Made by a program: the position numbers and the translations under genes | The notes under the pieces: model-generated | Told to the model about the DNA's origin: nothing | Databases searched by the model: none | The model's input: only the letters and a program-made list of their open reading frames with translations | DNA from: Terriglobia bacterium | GTDB lineage: Bacteria; Acidobacteriota; Terriglobia; Acidiferrales; UBA7541 | Assembly (NCBI GenBank): GCA_020072765.1 | Contig: JAIQGD010000003.1 | Span: 1-64,000 of the forward strand | Length of the DNA: 64,000 bases | Reading direction: 5' to 3' | In this document: positions 26,385-36,379 of the stretch, piece after piece | Layout: each line of letters begins with the position of its first letter | Position numbering within the stretch: the first letter of the stretch is position 1

Positions 26385-27110
26385 CTACTTGCCCTCGATG
26401 ACCGCCCGGAGCCGGTCGGGAAAATCGGTCATGATGCCGTTCACGCCCGCGTCAACCAAACGGCGCATTTCCGCCGGGTCATTGACCGTCCAGGTGACCA
26501 CTTGCATATCCGCATGCTTGGCCTGCTCGACCAGCTCCGGCGTCACCAGATCCGATCGCGGACATAGTTGCCGCGCCCCGGCATCCCGGGCCCGGTCAAC
26601 CAGATTCCCGTCCGCCTTCTCCACCAGCAATCCCAGCATGATAAATGGATTCAGACGCCGCAAGGCCAGCAGCGTATCCGTCTCGAACGAAATCACGATC
26701 GTCCGCGCCGCATTCTCCGGCTTCTGCAGAGCCGCCGCCAGCGCATGATGCATGCCCCACGCCGTCTGGTATTTGATGTCCAGATAGAACACCACGTCGT
26801 GCTCCTGCCCAAACGCCAGAATCTCCTCCAGCGTCGGAATGCGTTGCTCGGCGAACTCCGCACCGAACCACCGGCCCGCATCCAGCTTGCGCAGCTCCGG
26901 CAGCGTGAACTCTCGCACCACTCCGTGCCCATCGGTCGTCCGCTCCAGCCGGTCGTCATGGATGGTGACGAACCGCGCGTCGCGCGTCAGATGCACGTCC
27001 GTTTCGATGAACACCGCGCCCATCTCCACAGCCTTTTTGAACGCCGCCAGGGTGTTCTCCGGAGCATGCCCGGAAGCTCCGCGATGCGCGATGATCCAAG
27101 GGGTTGGCAT
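26385..27110 (-). CDS. glycerophosphodiester phosphodiesterase
   Basis: A 241-aa TIM-barrel GDPD that splits glycerophosphodiesters into glycerol-3-phosphate and an alcohol. Catalytic and metal-site motifs are clear: IAHRGASGHAPENTLAAF (His9 and Arg10), FIETDVHLTRD (Glu/Asp metal ligands), VTIHDDRLERTT (second catalytic His), and the final VNGIMTDFPDRL. The ATG at 27110 places the conserved I-A-H-R-G at residue 7; the longer frame upstream adds 16 unconserved residues. There is no signal peptide, so it is probably cytoplasmic. It stands alone. Confidence 0.9.
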   Translation of the reverse strand: MPTPWIIAHRGASGHAPENTLAAFKKAVEMGAVFIETDVHLTRDARFVTIHDDRLERTTDGHGVVREFTLPELRKLDAGRWFGAEFAEQRIPTLEEILAFGQEHDVVFYLDIKYQTAWGMHHALAAALQKPENAARTIVISFETDTLLALRRLNPFIMLGLLVEKADGNLVDRARDAGARQLCPRSDLVTPELVEQAKHADMQVVTWTVNDPAEMRRLVDAGVNGIMTDFPDRLRAVIEGK

Positions 27111-27570
27111 GTGTCCGTTTATCCTAACAGATTCCTTGCCCTTGCCTGCTTCCGACACCCCATCGGTTGTGAGAACCGCAACGAATCGTTTCCGCCCTCA
27201 GCTACGTACTACAACACAGCCCTACAACGTATAGGACCACAGCTCCTTCCCTCTGTCTGCAAAACATTTCTCCAATTCACCGGCGCCGAACCCGCTCCGC
27301 TCCGTCCCACCTCTCGGCCCAAAGTGAACCGCCGCGCGAATCACGACCCAAGTGATAGCACCGCGAGGACTTTGCCGTCGTTCGACTCGGGCAGCGTTTC
27401 GGGCGCCCTCACCGGCCCCTTTGGTAGCGCAATTGCCCCATTGGAGACGTCTCTCGAGAGGCTAAGTTGTGGCAACGATATCTTTTACGGAATTTGCTTC
27501 GTCCGTGGCATCATATGCTCGGCGCGCCTGTCTTTCTTCGCGCGCTAATATTATCGCCAGGACGAATTCG
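27111..27570 (+). promoter_or_regulatory. leader of the glyoxylate-shunt genes with two adjoining palindromes
   Basis: A 460-base gap between the divergent GDPD gene and aceB. It contains two adjoining perfect palindromes, GAGACGTCTC (27444-27453) and CTCTCGAGAG (27451-27460), about 110 bases before the aceB start. They could be an operator for carbon-source control, but this is inference from position. Upstream frames that extend aceB to 27469 cross this zone and are not used. No other gene or RNA was seen. Confidence 0.4.
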
Positions 27571-29142
27571 ATGACCACTTCTTACCGCACTCTTCAACCC
27601 ATGAATACGGCTCCTGCAGGTTTTGATCCGGCTCGCGATCTCCCTTCCGGCTTCCTGGAATTTCTGCTTCCGCTGCATCGCGCCTTTACTCCTCGCCAGG
27701 CGCAACTTGTCGAAAAGCGGGCCGCCGCCCTCGCCGCCGCGCATCAGGGCCGGCTCCCCGACTATCTCCCGCCTTCTCCCGCCACCCAGGAGAACTGGCA
27801 AATCGAGCTGCCCGCCTGGTGCCAGGACCAGCGCAACCAGATGACTGGCCCGGCCGACGACGCTGAACTCGTCGTCAAGATGCTCAATTCCGGCGCACCG
27901 GGCGTGATGCTCGACCTAGAAGACTCCATTGCGAACTCCTGGCCGCATCTGATGCAGGGTGTCTCGAATATCCTCGCGGCCTTGCGCGGCGAGCTCACCT
28001 ATTTCGACCGCAAGCGCAACCGAACCGTCTCCATTCAACCGAGCAAGGCGGTCATCATGCTCCGCGCTCGCGGCCTGCACCTCCACCAGGCCGGCGTGCT
28101 CGCCGGAGAAATCCTTTCGGCGTCACTCTTTGACGTGGCTCTGCTCACGTTTCAAGTGAATGCGGCGGAGCAGAAGCATCCGCTCACCTTCTACATCCCG
28201 AAGACGGAATCTGCCGAGGAGGCCCTGTGGTGGCGCGACCTCTTCCAGGCCATCGCCCAGGCCAAAGGCTGGCCGAAGAATTACATCAAGTGTATGGCGC
28301 TGGTGGAGTCCCATCCCCTCGCCTACCAGATGGAGGAGTTCGCCTACAACCTCCGCGAACATATCCTCGCCCTGAATCTCGGCCGCTGGGATTACATGGC
28401 CAGCCTCATTCATTTCAATCTGGCCGACCCGCGCTGGGTGCTGCCCGACCGCAACACCATTCCCCACGACGTGGCCTTCTTCCAGAATCTGCGCAACCGC
28501 ATCCCGGAGATTTGCCACAAACATGGCCTGCTCGCCATCGGCGGCATGACCGCGCTCTACCCCAGCCGCGAGGATGCCGAACTCAATGCCCGCGCTCTCG
28601 CCATCCTCGAGAAGGACAAGAAGAACGAGGCCATGTCCCTGATGGACGGGGCCTGGACCGGCCACCCCGATCAGAACGACATCGCCGTCAAGCAGTTCCC
28701 TGCTCCCAACCAGCTCAAGGCCCGCCCGGCCAATCCCGACCCGCGCCCCAATCTGCGGCCCGTGCCCGCCGGTGTCGGCAAGCAAACGCTCGCCGGCACA
28801 CGCGCCGCCGTGCGCACCGTGATCCGCTATCGCCAGGGCGTGCTGGCCGGCCGCGGCGCCAGTCTGCTGGACGGCTACATGGAGGATCTGGCCACCGATC
28901 GCATCTATCGCTTGATGATTGCGCAGCGCGTCCGCCATCGCGATGCCGTTACCGTCGTCGACGACAATGGCCAGCCTGTCCTTCATATGCCCGAGCGCAT
29001 CACCGCGCTGTTCGACGAAGAGCTCGCCCGCATTCTCCGCGAACTCCCGCAGGGCACGCCCGCGGAAACGTCCCAGCAGTTCCAGCAAGCCCGCGCCATC
29101 AGCGAACAGATGATCGTCACGGGCGATTTCAACCCGGTATGA
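27571..29142 (+). CDS. aceB: malate synthase (type A)
   Basis: A 523-aa malate synthase that condenses glyoxylate and acetyl-CoA to malate, the second glyoxylate-shunt step. Conserved regions include [20 protein letters not shown] (with the D-x-E-D metal-site motif), [18 protein letters not shown], the Arg-containing [12 protein letters not shown] segment, and [11 protein letters not shown] near the C-terminus. ATG at 27571 has AGGA 8 bases upstream; ATG at 27601 is an alternative 10 codons later. The isocitrate lyase gene starts 44 bases downstream. Together they let the cell grow on acetyl-CoA-yielding substrates such as aromatic or fatty acids. Confidence 0.95.
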   Translation: MTTSYRTLQPMNTAPAGFDPARDLPSGFLEFLLPLHRAFTPRQAQLVEKRAAALAAAHQGRLPDYLPPSPATQENWQIELPAWCQDQRNQMTGPADDAELVVKMLNSGAPGVMLDLEDSIANSWPHLMQGVSNILAALRGELTYFDRKRNRTVSIQPSKAVIMLRARGLHLHQAGVLAGEILSASLFDVALLTFQVNAAEQKHPLTFYIPKTESAEEALWWRDLFQAIAQAKGWPKNYIKCMALVESHPLAYQMEEFAYNLREHILALNLGRWDYMASLIHFNLADPRWVLPDRNTIPHDVAFFQNLRNRIPEICHKHGLLAIGGMTALYPSREDAELNARALAILEKDKKNEAMSLMDGAWTGHPDQNDIAVKQFPAPNQLKARPANPDPRPNLRPVPAGVGKQTLAGTRAAVRTVIRYRQGVLAGRGASLLDGYMEDLATDRIYRLMIAQRVRHRDAVTVVDDNGQPVLHMPERITALFDEELARILRELPQGTPAETSQQFQQARAISEQMIVTGDFNPV

Positions 29143-29186
29143 CGGCGCAATCCAAGTCGCGCCCACATAACCAAGGAGACCTTCGA

Positions 29187-30524
29187 ATGGCAGGCAACGG
29201 CACCGTACTTCAGGCGATCTGGCAGACCGACCCCCGCTGGGAAGGGATCGAGCGTCCCTACTCGGCCGGCGACGTCGAACGCCTGCGCGGCACGATGCAC
29301 GTTGAACATTCCCTGGCCCGCGCTGGCGCCGAGCGCCTCTGGAAACTTCTCCAGTCCCGCGCCTACGTCCCGGCCCTCGGCGCCATGACCGGCAATCAGG
29401 CCGTCGAACAGATCTCCGCCGGGCTTTCCGCCATCTACGTCAGCGGCTGGCAAATCGCCGCAGACGCCAACAGTTCCGGCGACATGTATCCGGACCAGGG
29501 CCTGTACGCCGCCGATAGCGTCCCGCGCATCGTCCGCAACATCAACCGCGCTCTCCTGCGCGCCGATCAGATCGACTACGCCGAAGGCAGAAACGGCACG
29601 CACTGGTTCGCCCCTCTGGTCGCCGATGGCGACGCCGGTTTCGGAGGCACCCTCAACACCTTCGAGCTGATGAAGGCCATGATCGAGGCCGGCGCCGCCG
29701 CCGTCCACTTCGAAGACCAGCTGGCCTCCGCGAAAAAGTGCGGCCACCTCGGCGGAAAAGTCGTCGTCCCGATCAGCGAGTTCATCAGCAAGCTGGTGGC
29801 CGCCCGTCTGGCCGCCGACGTCATGGGTGTTCCGACGCTCATCGTCGCCCGCACCGACGCCGAGAGCGCCGGCCTGATCCGCAGCGATATCGACGACCGC
29901 GACCGCCCCTTCCTCACCGGTGAGCGCACCTCCGAAGGCGACTTCGTCTTTCGCGGGGGTCTCGACGCCGCCATTGTCCGCGGCCTCGCCTACGCGCCCT
30001 ATGCCGATCTGCTCTGGTGTGAGACCTCCACTCCCGACCTCGACGAGGCCCGGCGCTTCGCCGAAGCCATCCACGCCAAATTCCCTGGCAAATGGCTCGC
30101 CTATAACTGCTCGCCATCGTTCCACTGGAAACAGCAGCTCGACGACGCCGCGCTGGCGCGCTTCCAGGAAGAACTCGCCGCCCTGGGCTTCAAATTCCAA
30201 TTCGTCACCCTGGCCGGCTTTCACACCTTGAATATGTCCATGTTCGATCTCGCCCGCGGCTATCGCCGCAGCGGCATGCTCGCCTATTCCCGGCTGCAGG
30301 AACATGAATTCGAGGCCGCCGCCGAACACGGCTATCGCGCCGTCAAGCACCAGCGTTTTGCCGGCACCGGATATTTCGACGACGTCGCGCAGGTCATCGC
30401 CGGGGGAAAGTCCGCGGTGACCGCCCTGAAGGGTTCGACCGAAGAAACACAGTTCAAGATTGAAACCGTGGAGGTGTCCTCCGGAACCGCCAAGTCGCAC
30501 CAGGCTCGTGCGGTTCCGTGCTGA
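29187..30524 (+). CDS. aceA: isocitrate lyase
   Basis: A 445-aa isocitrate lyase that splits isocitrate into glyoxylate and succinate. The catalytic loop KKCGHLGGK has Cys185, the general acid of the family. [32 protein letters not shown] and CSPSFHW (substrate-binding) are all present. AAGGAGACC precedes the ATG at 29187. The reading frame stays open far upstream inside aceB, but the ribosome site and homology fix this start. It is the second gene of the glyoxylate-shunt operon. Confidence 0.96.
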   Translation: MAGNGTVLQAIWQTDPRWEGIERPYSAGDVERLRGTMHVEHSLARAGAERLWKLLQSRAYVPALGAMTGNQAVEQISAGLSAIYVSGWQIAADANSSGDMYPDQGLYAADSVPRIVRNINRALLRADQIDYAEGRNGTHWFAPLVADGDAGFGGTLNTFELMKAMIEAGAAAVHFEDQLASAKKCGHLGGKVVVPISEFISKLVAARLAADVMGVPTLIVARTDAESAGLIRSDIDDRDRPFLTGERTSEGDFVFRGGLDAAIVRGLAYAPYADLLWCETSTPDLDEARRFAEAIHAKFPGKWLAYNCSPSFHWKQQLDDAALARFQEELAALGFKFQFVTLAGFHTLNMSMFDLARGYRRSGMLAYSRLQEHEFEAAAEHGYRAVKHQRFAGTGYFDDVAQVIAGGKSAVTALKGSTEETQFKIETVEVSSGTAKSHQARAVPC

Positions 30525-30570
30525 GGACGTGATTCCCGGGCATCGGTGGGGGCACTAGATCGGGGGATAT

Positions 30571-30930
30571 ATGGGGCTGTTTGTCTTAATTGTCGTGGGG
30601 CTGGTGGTCGCGCAAACCTGGCTCGACTGGCGCGAAACACGAAAACATTGGATCATCCCGGAATGGGCAAAAGGGGCGGCGCTCGCCGGCGTCCTGGCCG
30701 TTTCGCTGGCCTCGGCAGCGTCCTTTGCCTCCGCGTGGATGCAAGACGTCACCGGCCAATGGACCGCCGGCTTTTCTTCCCGGTTCTTCTGGCCCGAACT
30801 CGCCTTTCTCCTGGCCATGCTGGCCCTCATCGTCTTCGCCGCGCGCCGGAAGAAGAATCTGCGCCTGGCGCTCCTGCTGGCCGGCTGCTTCCTCGCCATC
30901 GCCTGCCTCGGCGTGGCGATCTTCTCCTAA
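30571..30930 (+). CDS. small membrane protein, unknown function
   Basis: A 119-aa protein with four hydrophobic segments (about residues 2-15, 34-55, 73-90 and 97-118) and a short RRKKN cytoplasmic loop. A GGGGG stretch lies a few bases before the ATG. I do not recognise a family. It follows aceA by 46 bases on the same strand but shows no functional link to it; it may belong with the membrane proteins that follow. Confidence 0.6.
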   Translation: MGLFVLIVVGLVVAQTWLDWRETRKHWIIPEWAKGAALAGVLAVSLASAASFASAWMQDVTGQWTAGFSSRFFWPELAFLLAMLALIVFAARRKKNLRLALLLAGCFLAIACLGVAIFS

Positions 30931-31075
30931 TCCGGCGCCGCCGCCGGATAGACGCCCCGGGTCCGCCATTCGCCGGTAGTTAGCCGCCATCCGCCGAAAA
31001 GCCCACGACACCGCATCTCTCTCGCCCTATTCTCTCGCCATGGACAGCGGGCCACATCATCCGGGAGACGATACG

Positions 31076-31402
31076 ATGACACATGCAAACCGCCAGTTCC
31101 CCATTCACAGGTCGGGCTACGGGACGGCCACCACGGTCGTGGCCGGCACTCTGATTCTCGCCGGTATTGTGTTTCAATGGGGCGAGATCAGCGGCGCTCA
31201 CCCCAACGTCGACAATCTCTGGTACATTTCGGTGATTCTCAATACCATTGGGAGAACATTGCAGATGTGCTTCACTTCTGCCCTGCTGCAAGACGCATTC
31301 AAGATTTGGCCGCTGGCTCTCGTCACCGCGGGCGTGGCGATGCTACTGTCTGCGAAACGCACCGGGAGTCCGCGCGTCCCGGATGGAGAACACAATGCGT
31401 GA
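31076..31402 (+). CDS. small membrane protein preceding liaF-like gene
   Basis: A 108-aa protein with two or three hydrophobic segments (about residues 20-36 and 75-92). GGGAG lies 7-8 bases before the ATG at 31076. The stop overlaps the start of the LiaF-like gene by 8 bases, so the two are translationally coupled. No family is recognised; the coupling suggests that it works with the LiaF-like protein and the two-component pair after it. Confidence 0.6.
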   Translation: MTHANRQFPIHRSGYGTATTVVAGTLILAGIVFQWGEISGAHPNVDNLWYISVILNTIGRTLQMCFTSALLQDAFKIWPLALVTAGVAMLLSAKRTGSPRVPDGEHNA

Positions 31403-32195
31403 TGGCCGGAGGCGGCGAGGCGGCCCGCCCAACATCTTCTTCGGGCTGGTGATCGTCGCACTGGGCGTGATCTTCTTTCTCGACCAGCAGGGGATTTTCC
31501 CGGCGCACGAGGCGTTCCGCTTCTTCTGGGGTGCCATCATCATCTTCTGGGGGGTCAAGATCGTTGTCCACGCCCACGGTGGCAGCGGCCAGATCTGGGG
31601 TGCCCTTGTAATTTTCGTGGGCGCCACCTCCGTGGCGAACGAGCTGGGTCTCCTTCACATACACATCGCCTCGCTTTGGCCGCTCGGGTTGATTGCCTTT
31701 GGCGTGTGGAAGCTGCTTGATGCGACCGGAAGTATCCCCCCCGGCCCTCGCCCGTCCGAGGGGCAAGACTGGGGCGAAAAAGTTCGTTCCTCGTTCAACC
31801 CGGCCGAGGGCCAAGCCCCCTCGGAGCCCGCAGTGCCAGCCGCGGAAGTCGGCGATTCCGAGTTCAATCAGACGGTGATTCTCAGCGCTTTTAAGCGCCG
31901 CGTCACCTCCCAGCATTTCAAATATGCGAAGGTAGGCGTTGTGCTGGGAGGGTTCAATATCGACCTGACCGGCGCGAATATGGACGGCGACCGGGCCGTG
32001 ATCCATGTGGACTCCGTGTTCGGGGGAGGTGAAATCCGGGTCCCCGACACATGGAAAGTTACGCTCGAAGCAGGCGCTGTCGGCGGCGCCTTCGTGGATG
32101 AGACCTACCCCCGACCCGCCGATGCTTCCGCCCCGGTCAAGCAGTTGATCGTGCGTGGCGCCGTGGTTTTCGGAGGCGTCATCATCAAGAACTGA
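31395..32195 (+). CDS. LiaF-like membrane protein (DUF5668 plus cell-wall-active C-terminal domain)
   Basis: A 266-aa protein. The N-terminal part has four short hydrophobic segments (FFGLVIVALGVIFFLDQQG, FFWGAIIIFWGVKIV, IWGALVIFVGATSV, LWPLGLIAFGVWKL), typical of LiaF transmembrane domains. A linker rich in Pro/Ala leads to the C-terminal beta-repeat domain (VILSAFKRRV, VGVVLGGFNIDLTGA, FGGGEIRVPDTWKV), as in LiaF/VraT regulators of envelope stress. GGAG sits 5 bases before ATG 31395; ATG 31383 is an alternative. It directly precedes a LytS-type kinase and LytTR regulator, so it may modulate that pair. Confidence 0.78.
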   Translation: MRDGRRRRGGPPNIFFGLVIVALGVIFFLDQQGIFPAHEAFRFFWGAIIIFWGVKIVVHAHGGSGQIWGALVIFVGATSVANELGLLHIHIASLWPLGLIAFGVWKLLDATGSIPPGPRPSEGQDWGEKVRSSFNPAEGQAPSEPAVPAAEVGDSEFNQTVILSAFKRRVTSQHFKYAKVGVVLGGFNIDLTGANMDGDRAVIHVDSVFGGGEIRVPDTWKVTLEAGAVGGAFVDETYPRPADASAPVKQLIVRGAVVFGGVIIKN

Positions 32196-32202
32196 AGCCC
32201 TT

Positions 32203-33270
32203 ATGCATCCCATCTTTGGCCAACTTCGGCGGCTCGCCCTCTATCTCGCGGCATGGATTCCGGTTGCCGCGCTCCTAGCCTACCTGCTTTCCGACACTCA
32301 CCGGATCACGTTCACCGAGGCCGTCGTGCTTTCGGTGCCGCTGTGCCTCGTCTACGCCTTTGTTTGTCTCGCGGCCTGGTATCCCTGCCGCATCACTCCT
32401 TTGGACCGCACCCCGCTCGACAAACTGGTGGTGACGCACGCGAGCGCCGCGGTGGTTCGCGCCCTGCTCTGGGTCATAGCCGCATGGATTTTGGCCTGGC
32501 TGCTCTCCTCAAACGTCTCCGAGTTCCGCGGCCTCGATACTCGCCTGGAGTTGCCGGTCATTTTCGGCGCCGGAGTGCTGCTCTATTCTTTGTCGGTCTT
32601 CTTCTTCTACACGCTCATCGCCGTCGAGGCCTCCAAGGAAGCCGAAGCCCGCGTGCTCGAAGTGGGCATGCTCGCGCGCGAGGCGGAATTGAAGGCTTTG
32701 AAGGCCCAGGTGAATCCGCACTTCCTCTTCAACAGTCTCAACTCGATCAGCGCGCTCACGACCTCGGACCCGCCCAAGGCGCGCGAAATGTGCATCCTTT
32801 TGGGCGACTTCTTGCGGCGGACCCTCGGCCTCGGCGAAAAGTCCGCCATTACGCTCCAGGAAGAGATGTCTCTGATTCATGCCTTCCTTTCCGTGGAAAA
32901 GATTCGCTTCGGCGCGCGCCTCCGGATAGAAGAAGAGATCGCGCCGGAAGCTTTCGGTATCGACGTCCCGCCGCTGCTGCTGCAGCCGCTGGTGGAGAAC
33001 GCCGTCGTCCATGGAATTGCAAACTGCGTCGCAGGCGGCTGGATCCGGCTCGGCATCCGGTGCGAAGACGGCAGGCTCTCCATCGTGGTGGAAAATCAGT
33101 TTGATCCCGAGGCGCCCTCGCGCCGCCGAAATGGCGTGGGCCTGGTGAACGTCCGCCAACGCCTCGAAGCCCGCTATGGAAATCGCGCGAGTTTCGGCGT
33201 CACGAACGAGGGAGACTGTTTTCGCGTGGGGATCACGCTCCCTGCCGAAAAGGGAGGCCCGGCATCATGA
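32203..33270 (+). CDS. LytS/YehU-type sensor histidine kinase
   Basis: A 355-aa membrane kinase. Four hydrophobic segments fill about residues 10-140. The His_kinase domain has the phosphoacceptor His173 in NPHFLFNSLNSI, followed by LGDFLRRTLG and EIRFGAR-like sequence. The ATPase N-box reads PPLLLQPLVENAVVHGI, and the G-box NGVGLVNVRQRLEARYG. The start lies 7 bases after the LiaF-like stop. The stop overlaps the regulator start (ATGA). No extracellular sensor domain is obvious, so it may sense through its membrane part or through the LiaF-like protein. Confidence 0.9.
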   Translation: MHPIFGQLRRLALYLAAWIPVAALLAYLLSDTHRITFTEAVVLSVPLCLVYAFVCLAAWYPCRITPLDRTPLDKLVVTHASAAVVRALLWVIAAWILAWLLSSNVSEFRGLDTRLELPVIFGAGVLLYSLSVFFFYTLIAVEASKEAEARVLEVGMLAREAELKALKAQVNPHFLFNSLNSISALTTSDPPKAREMCILLGDFLRRTLGLGEKSAITLQEEMSLIHAFLSVEKIRFGARLRIEEEIAPEAFGIDVPPLLLQPLVENAVVHGIANCVAGGWIRLGIRCEDGRLSIVVENQFDPEAPSRRRNGVGLVNVRQRLEARYGNRASFGVTNEGDCFRVGITLPAEKGGPAS

Positions 33271-34040
33271 GTCGCGACGCGGCCGGCAAAATTCGGGTGA
33301 TGATTGTCGACGACGAGGACCTCGCGCGGCAGGTGCTTCGCGAATACCTCTCGGCCCACCCCGAAGTCGAGGTGATCGCCGAATGCTCGAATGGTTTCGA
33401 CGCCGTGAAAGCGGTCGCGGAATTGAAACCGGACCTGGTCCTCCTCGACATCCAGATGCCGAAGCTCGATGGCTTCGAAGTGCTCGACTTGATCGGCGCG
33501 GACGCCTTGGCCGTGATTTTCGTCACCGCGCACGATAGCCACGCCATCCGCGCGTTCGAGGTTCACGCCGTGGACTACCTGTTGAAGCCTGTCGCCGCGG
33601 CTCGCTTCGAGGCCGCGCTCGCCCATGCCAAGGAGCGCCTCGAGGGCAAGGTGCTGCCGGCCGCTCCGGCCCCGGCTCAGCTGGCCGCCGCCGCGCGCCC
33701 GCCCTCGCAATTCCTCGACCGCATTCCGGTGCGCAACGGCTCCAGCGTTTTCATCGTCCCGGTCGCCAAGCTCGACTACGTCGAAGCACAGGACGATTAC
33801 GTCGCGCTGGCGTCGCAGGGAACGAAGCACCTGAAGCAACAGACCATCGCGGCGCTCGAAGCGGCACTTGATCCTGCGCGCTTTCTCCGCATCCACCGGT
33901 CCTACATCGTGAATCTTGAACGCGTCGTGAAGGTCGAGCCGTACGGCAAGGACAGCCATGTGGCCGTGCTGACCAGCGGCGTGCAGCTTCCGGTAAGCCG
34001 CGCGGGCTACGCGCGTCTCCGCGCCTTCCTCGACCGCTGA
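33267..34040 (+). CDS. LytTR-family response regulator
   Basis: A 257-aa regulator. The receiver domain (about residues 9-125) is complete: VDDED acidic pocket, phosphoacceptor Asp61 (LLDIQMP), the Thr/Ser region VTAHD and Lys of DYLLKP. An Ala/Pro linker joins it to a LytTR DNA-binding domain (VEAQDDYVALAS, FLRIHRSYIVNLERV). The ATGA overlap with the kinase gene shows coupled translation. LytTR proteins bind direct repeats upstream of envelope or secreted-product genes; targets are not visible here. Confidence 0.92.
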   Translation: MSRDAAGKIRVMIVDDEDLARQVLREYLSAHPEVEVIAECSNGFDAVKAVAELKPDLVLLDIQMPKLDGFEVLDLIGADALAVIFVTAHDSHAIRAFEVHAVDYLLKPVAAARFEAALAHAKERLEGKVLPAAPAPAQLAAAARPPSQFLDRIPVRNGSSVFIVPVAKLDYVEAQDDYVALASQGTKHLKQQTIAALEAALDPARFLRIHRSYIVNLERVVKVEPYGKDSHVAVLTSGVQLPVSRAGYARLRAFLDR

Positions 34041-34122
34041 TTTCCCGGCGCTGCTGACTAACCCAACAACCCGGCGCCATATAGAATTGCCCGCCCGGCA
34101 GCCCGGCGCGATACTCGAAGAC

Positions 34123-35001
34123 ATGAAACGGGGCATCCGATTCCTGGGAACGGGCGCGCTGCTCGCGCCGCTGGCCGCCTCCGTCCTCCTGCTGCCGGAT
34201 GCGCTGCGCGCCGACGAGCTGAAACTCAAGGACGGCTCGAAAATCTCCGGCACCATCGTTGGATTCGAGGACAATTCCTTCAAGGTCAAGACCGCCTACG
34301 GCTACGCGGTCGTGCAAAGAGACCTGGTCACCTCCATCAGCATCGCCGACGCGGCCCAGCACGCCGCCGCGGAAAAGAAACCTGCGGCTGCCGCGTCCCC
34401 ACCTGCTCCAGCACCGGCAAGCAAGCCTGCGGCAGCGGTCGCGGCCACCAACACCGCGCCTACACCTGTCGCCCCTGCGTCGGCTCCCGTGGCCGACGCC
34501 GCGCCCCGGACAGCAGTCGGGGCCGCGCCCGAGCCCATTCGCGAGGCGGTCTCCGGCAACCTCTACACCAACGAGACGTACCGCTTCCAGATGTACAAAC
34601 CGCCGGGCTGGCAGGTGATCGACGGAGCGCGCGGCGTTCTGCCGGGCGCGATTGCCGCCATGGGAACTTCCGACGAAACGACCTACCTGCTCATCGGGCA
34701 GGAAGCCGCCGGAAAATCCCTGGCCGCCGACATCGAAGCGGCGGAGCGGCGGCTGCGCGAGGTCATGGAGAATTTCCGCCCGCTGGGAGAACAACACGTC
34801 ACGGTGTCCGGGATTGCGGCCACGGAGCGGCGGTTTCGCGGCAGCGTGGATCGCCACGACTGGTCCGGCGTGGTGGCCTTCGTGCCGCGCGGCAACCGCC
34901 TGTACACCATCTTCGGCATGACCCGCGCCGACGACGACCTGGTGCAGATCCAGGAGAACGTCATCGCCCGCGCAATTACCAGCCTCCAGTTCACGCCCTA
35001 A
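34123..35001 (+). CDS. exported two-domain protein with Ala/Pro linker, unknown function
   Basis: A 292-aa protein with a signal peptide (hydrophobic residues 8-25 ending ALRA). Residues 29-85 form a small beta domain (LKLKDGSKISGTIVGFEDNSFKV, like the SH3-like domain often seen in exported Acidobacteriota and Myxococcota proteins). A low-complexity Ala/Pro linker follows (about residues 85-145). The C-terminal domain (YRFQMYKPPGWQV..., ending AITSLQF) resembles PsbP-like or DUF1795-type lipid/protein-binding folds. It follows the LytTR regulator by about 80 bases and converges on tldE. Function unknown. Confidence 0.65.
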   Translation: MKRGIRFLGTGALLAPLAASVLLLPDALRADELKLKDGSKISGTIVGFEDNSFKVKTAYGYAVVQRDLVTSISIADAAQHAAAEKKPAAAASPPAPAPASKPAAAVAATNTAPTPVAPASAPVADAAPRTAVGAAPEPIREAVSGNLYTNETYRFQMYKPPGWQVIDGARGVLPGAIAAMGTSDETTYLLIGQEAAGKSLAADIEAAERRLREVMENFRPLGEQHVTVSGIAATERRFRGSVDRHDWSGVVAFVPRGNRLYTIFGMTRADDDLVQIQENVIARAITSLQFTP

Positions 35002-35016
35002 CCGCGCGGCCCGTTC

Positions 35017-36369
35017 TCAGAATTTCGTCACTTCGCTGAAGTGGAAGTCGCGGACCTTCATCGCCGGCACCACCATCTCGAACGACTCCTCGCCGGCGGC
35101 GCGCACCGCGGGGCCCAGCATCTCGGCCTTGGACAACATCTCCAAAATGCTCTGGTTGAAGCGGAAATTGCGGAGGCCTCCGGTGACGCGGCCGTCCTCG
35201 ACCAGGAACGTGCCGTCGCGCGTCATGCCCGTGAGGATCTTTTCATAGGGATCGACTTCGCGGATGTACCACAAGCGCGTGACCAGGATGCCGCGCTCGG
35301 TCGTGCGCACCATTTCGTCCACCGATTTATCGCCCCCCGCGAACACCAGGTTCATGGGCGCTTCGCCGTAGTCGTTGGGCAGCGAGAAGCCGTGGCCGGT
35401 CGGCTTGGCTTTCATCTTCTTGGCCGTGGCCCGCGCGTAGACCAGATTCTTCGGCACGCCGCGATCCACCAGCAGCACCTTCTGCCGCGGTAGGCCTTCC
35501 CCGTCGTAGGGCGCGCCGGTCTGCAGCGCGTGATAGGCGTCGTCCCACAGCGTGATGTTCTCGCCGAACACCTGCTGGCCCATGCGGCCCGTGAAGCAGG
35601 AGCGCTTGTCCAGCACGGCCGTGCCCGCGAAATCGTAAAAGAGAAAACCGACCAGATCGAGCACGGCGGGCGGCTCGAGGATCGCCGTGTAGCGCCCCGG
35701 AGCGATTTCGCGCGGTGCGCGCGACCCGGCCGCCTTGCGGCTGGCGCTTTCGGCCAGGGCCTCGGGATCGATCGCGCGAAGATCGGGCGAATTGGCCTTG
35801 GCCCAGCCCGAGGAATCCTTTTCCAGGATGGTGACCGAAAATTCCGAGCGCGTCTGCTGGTAGCGCGCGAACAGCCCCCGGGAATTCGCCAGCAGAGAGT
35901 GCGACCCGCCGGTGGAAAAAATTCCCGCGGCCGTCTGACGGTTCTTGTCCGCCATGCGGCAGACGCGCGTGACCTCCCGGGCGCGGTCCTGGGGAGTGGC
36001 CTCCGCCGTGGCCGGGAAAAATCGCGACACCTTCTGGTATTTCTGGCCGCGCAGCATGGGCAGTAAATCGGGATTGCGAGGCTGGTTGCGCGCCAGGCTC
36101 ACCGCCGCCGCGGCGGCGCGCCGGAGCGATTCCTCGTCCGTTTTGTTGGTGGTGGCGCGGGCCGTGCGGCCGTCCACGACGGCGCGAACGGAAATCGCCA
36201 GGGTGTGCTCGGCGACATTCTGGTGAATGGTGTTGTTGGCGAAGCGCGTGAGCGCGTCGGTGGTCACGCCGATGTCGACTTCGGTCTCGTCGGCCTCGCT
36301 GAATTTCAAAATCCGCTCGGCGATGCGCTCCAGCTCGGCGGCGGTCAGGTGAACGTTTTTGGTGGCCAT
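35017..36369 (-). CDS. tldE: metalloprotease-related protein TldE/PmbA
   Basis: A 450-aa PmbA/TldE protein, the subunit that lacks the metal site and pairs with TldD to form a protease that trims unfolded or small modified peptides. Conserved stretches: an N-terminal helical domain, EVDIGVTTDALTRFANNTIHQN, SRKAAGSRAPREIAPGRYTAILEP, and the C-terminal GILVTRLWYIREVDPYEKILTGMTRDGTFLVEDGRV. TldD lies 10 bases upstream on the same strand, so they form an operon. No candidate peptide substrate gene is visible nearby. Confidence 0.92.
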   Translation of the reverse strand: MATKNVHLTAAELERIAERILKFSEADETEVDIGVTTDALTRFANNTIHQNVAEHTLAISVRAVVDGRTARATTNKTDEESLRRAAAAAVSLARNQPRNPDLLPMLRGQKYQKVSRFFPATAEATPQDRAREVTRVCRMADKNRQTAAGIFSTGGSHSLLANSRGLFARYQQTRSEFSVTILEKDSSGWAKANSPDLRAIDPEALAESASRKAAGSRAPREIAPGRYTAILEPPAVLDLVGFLFYDFAGTAVLDKRSCFTGRMGQQVFGENITLWDDAYHALQTGAPYDGEGLPRQKVLLVDRGVPKNLVYARATAKKMKAKPTGHGFSLPNDYGEAPMNLVFAGGDKSVDEMVRTTERGILVTRLWYIREVDPYEKILTGMTRDGTFLVEDGRVTGGLRNFRFNQSILEMLSKAEMLGPAVRAAGEESFEMVVPAMKVRDFHFSEVTKF

Positions 36370-36379
36370 GGGGGTCCGG

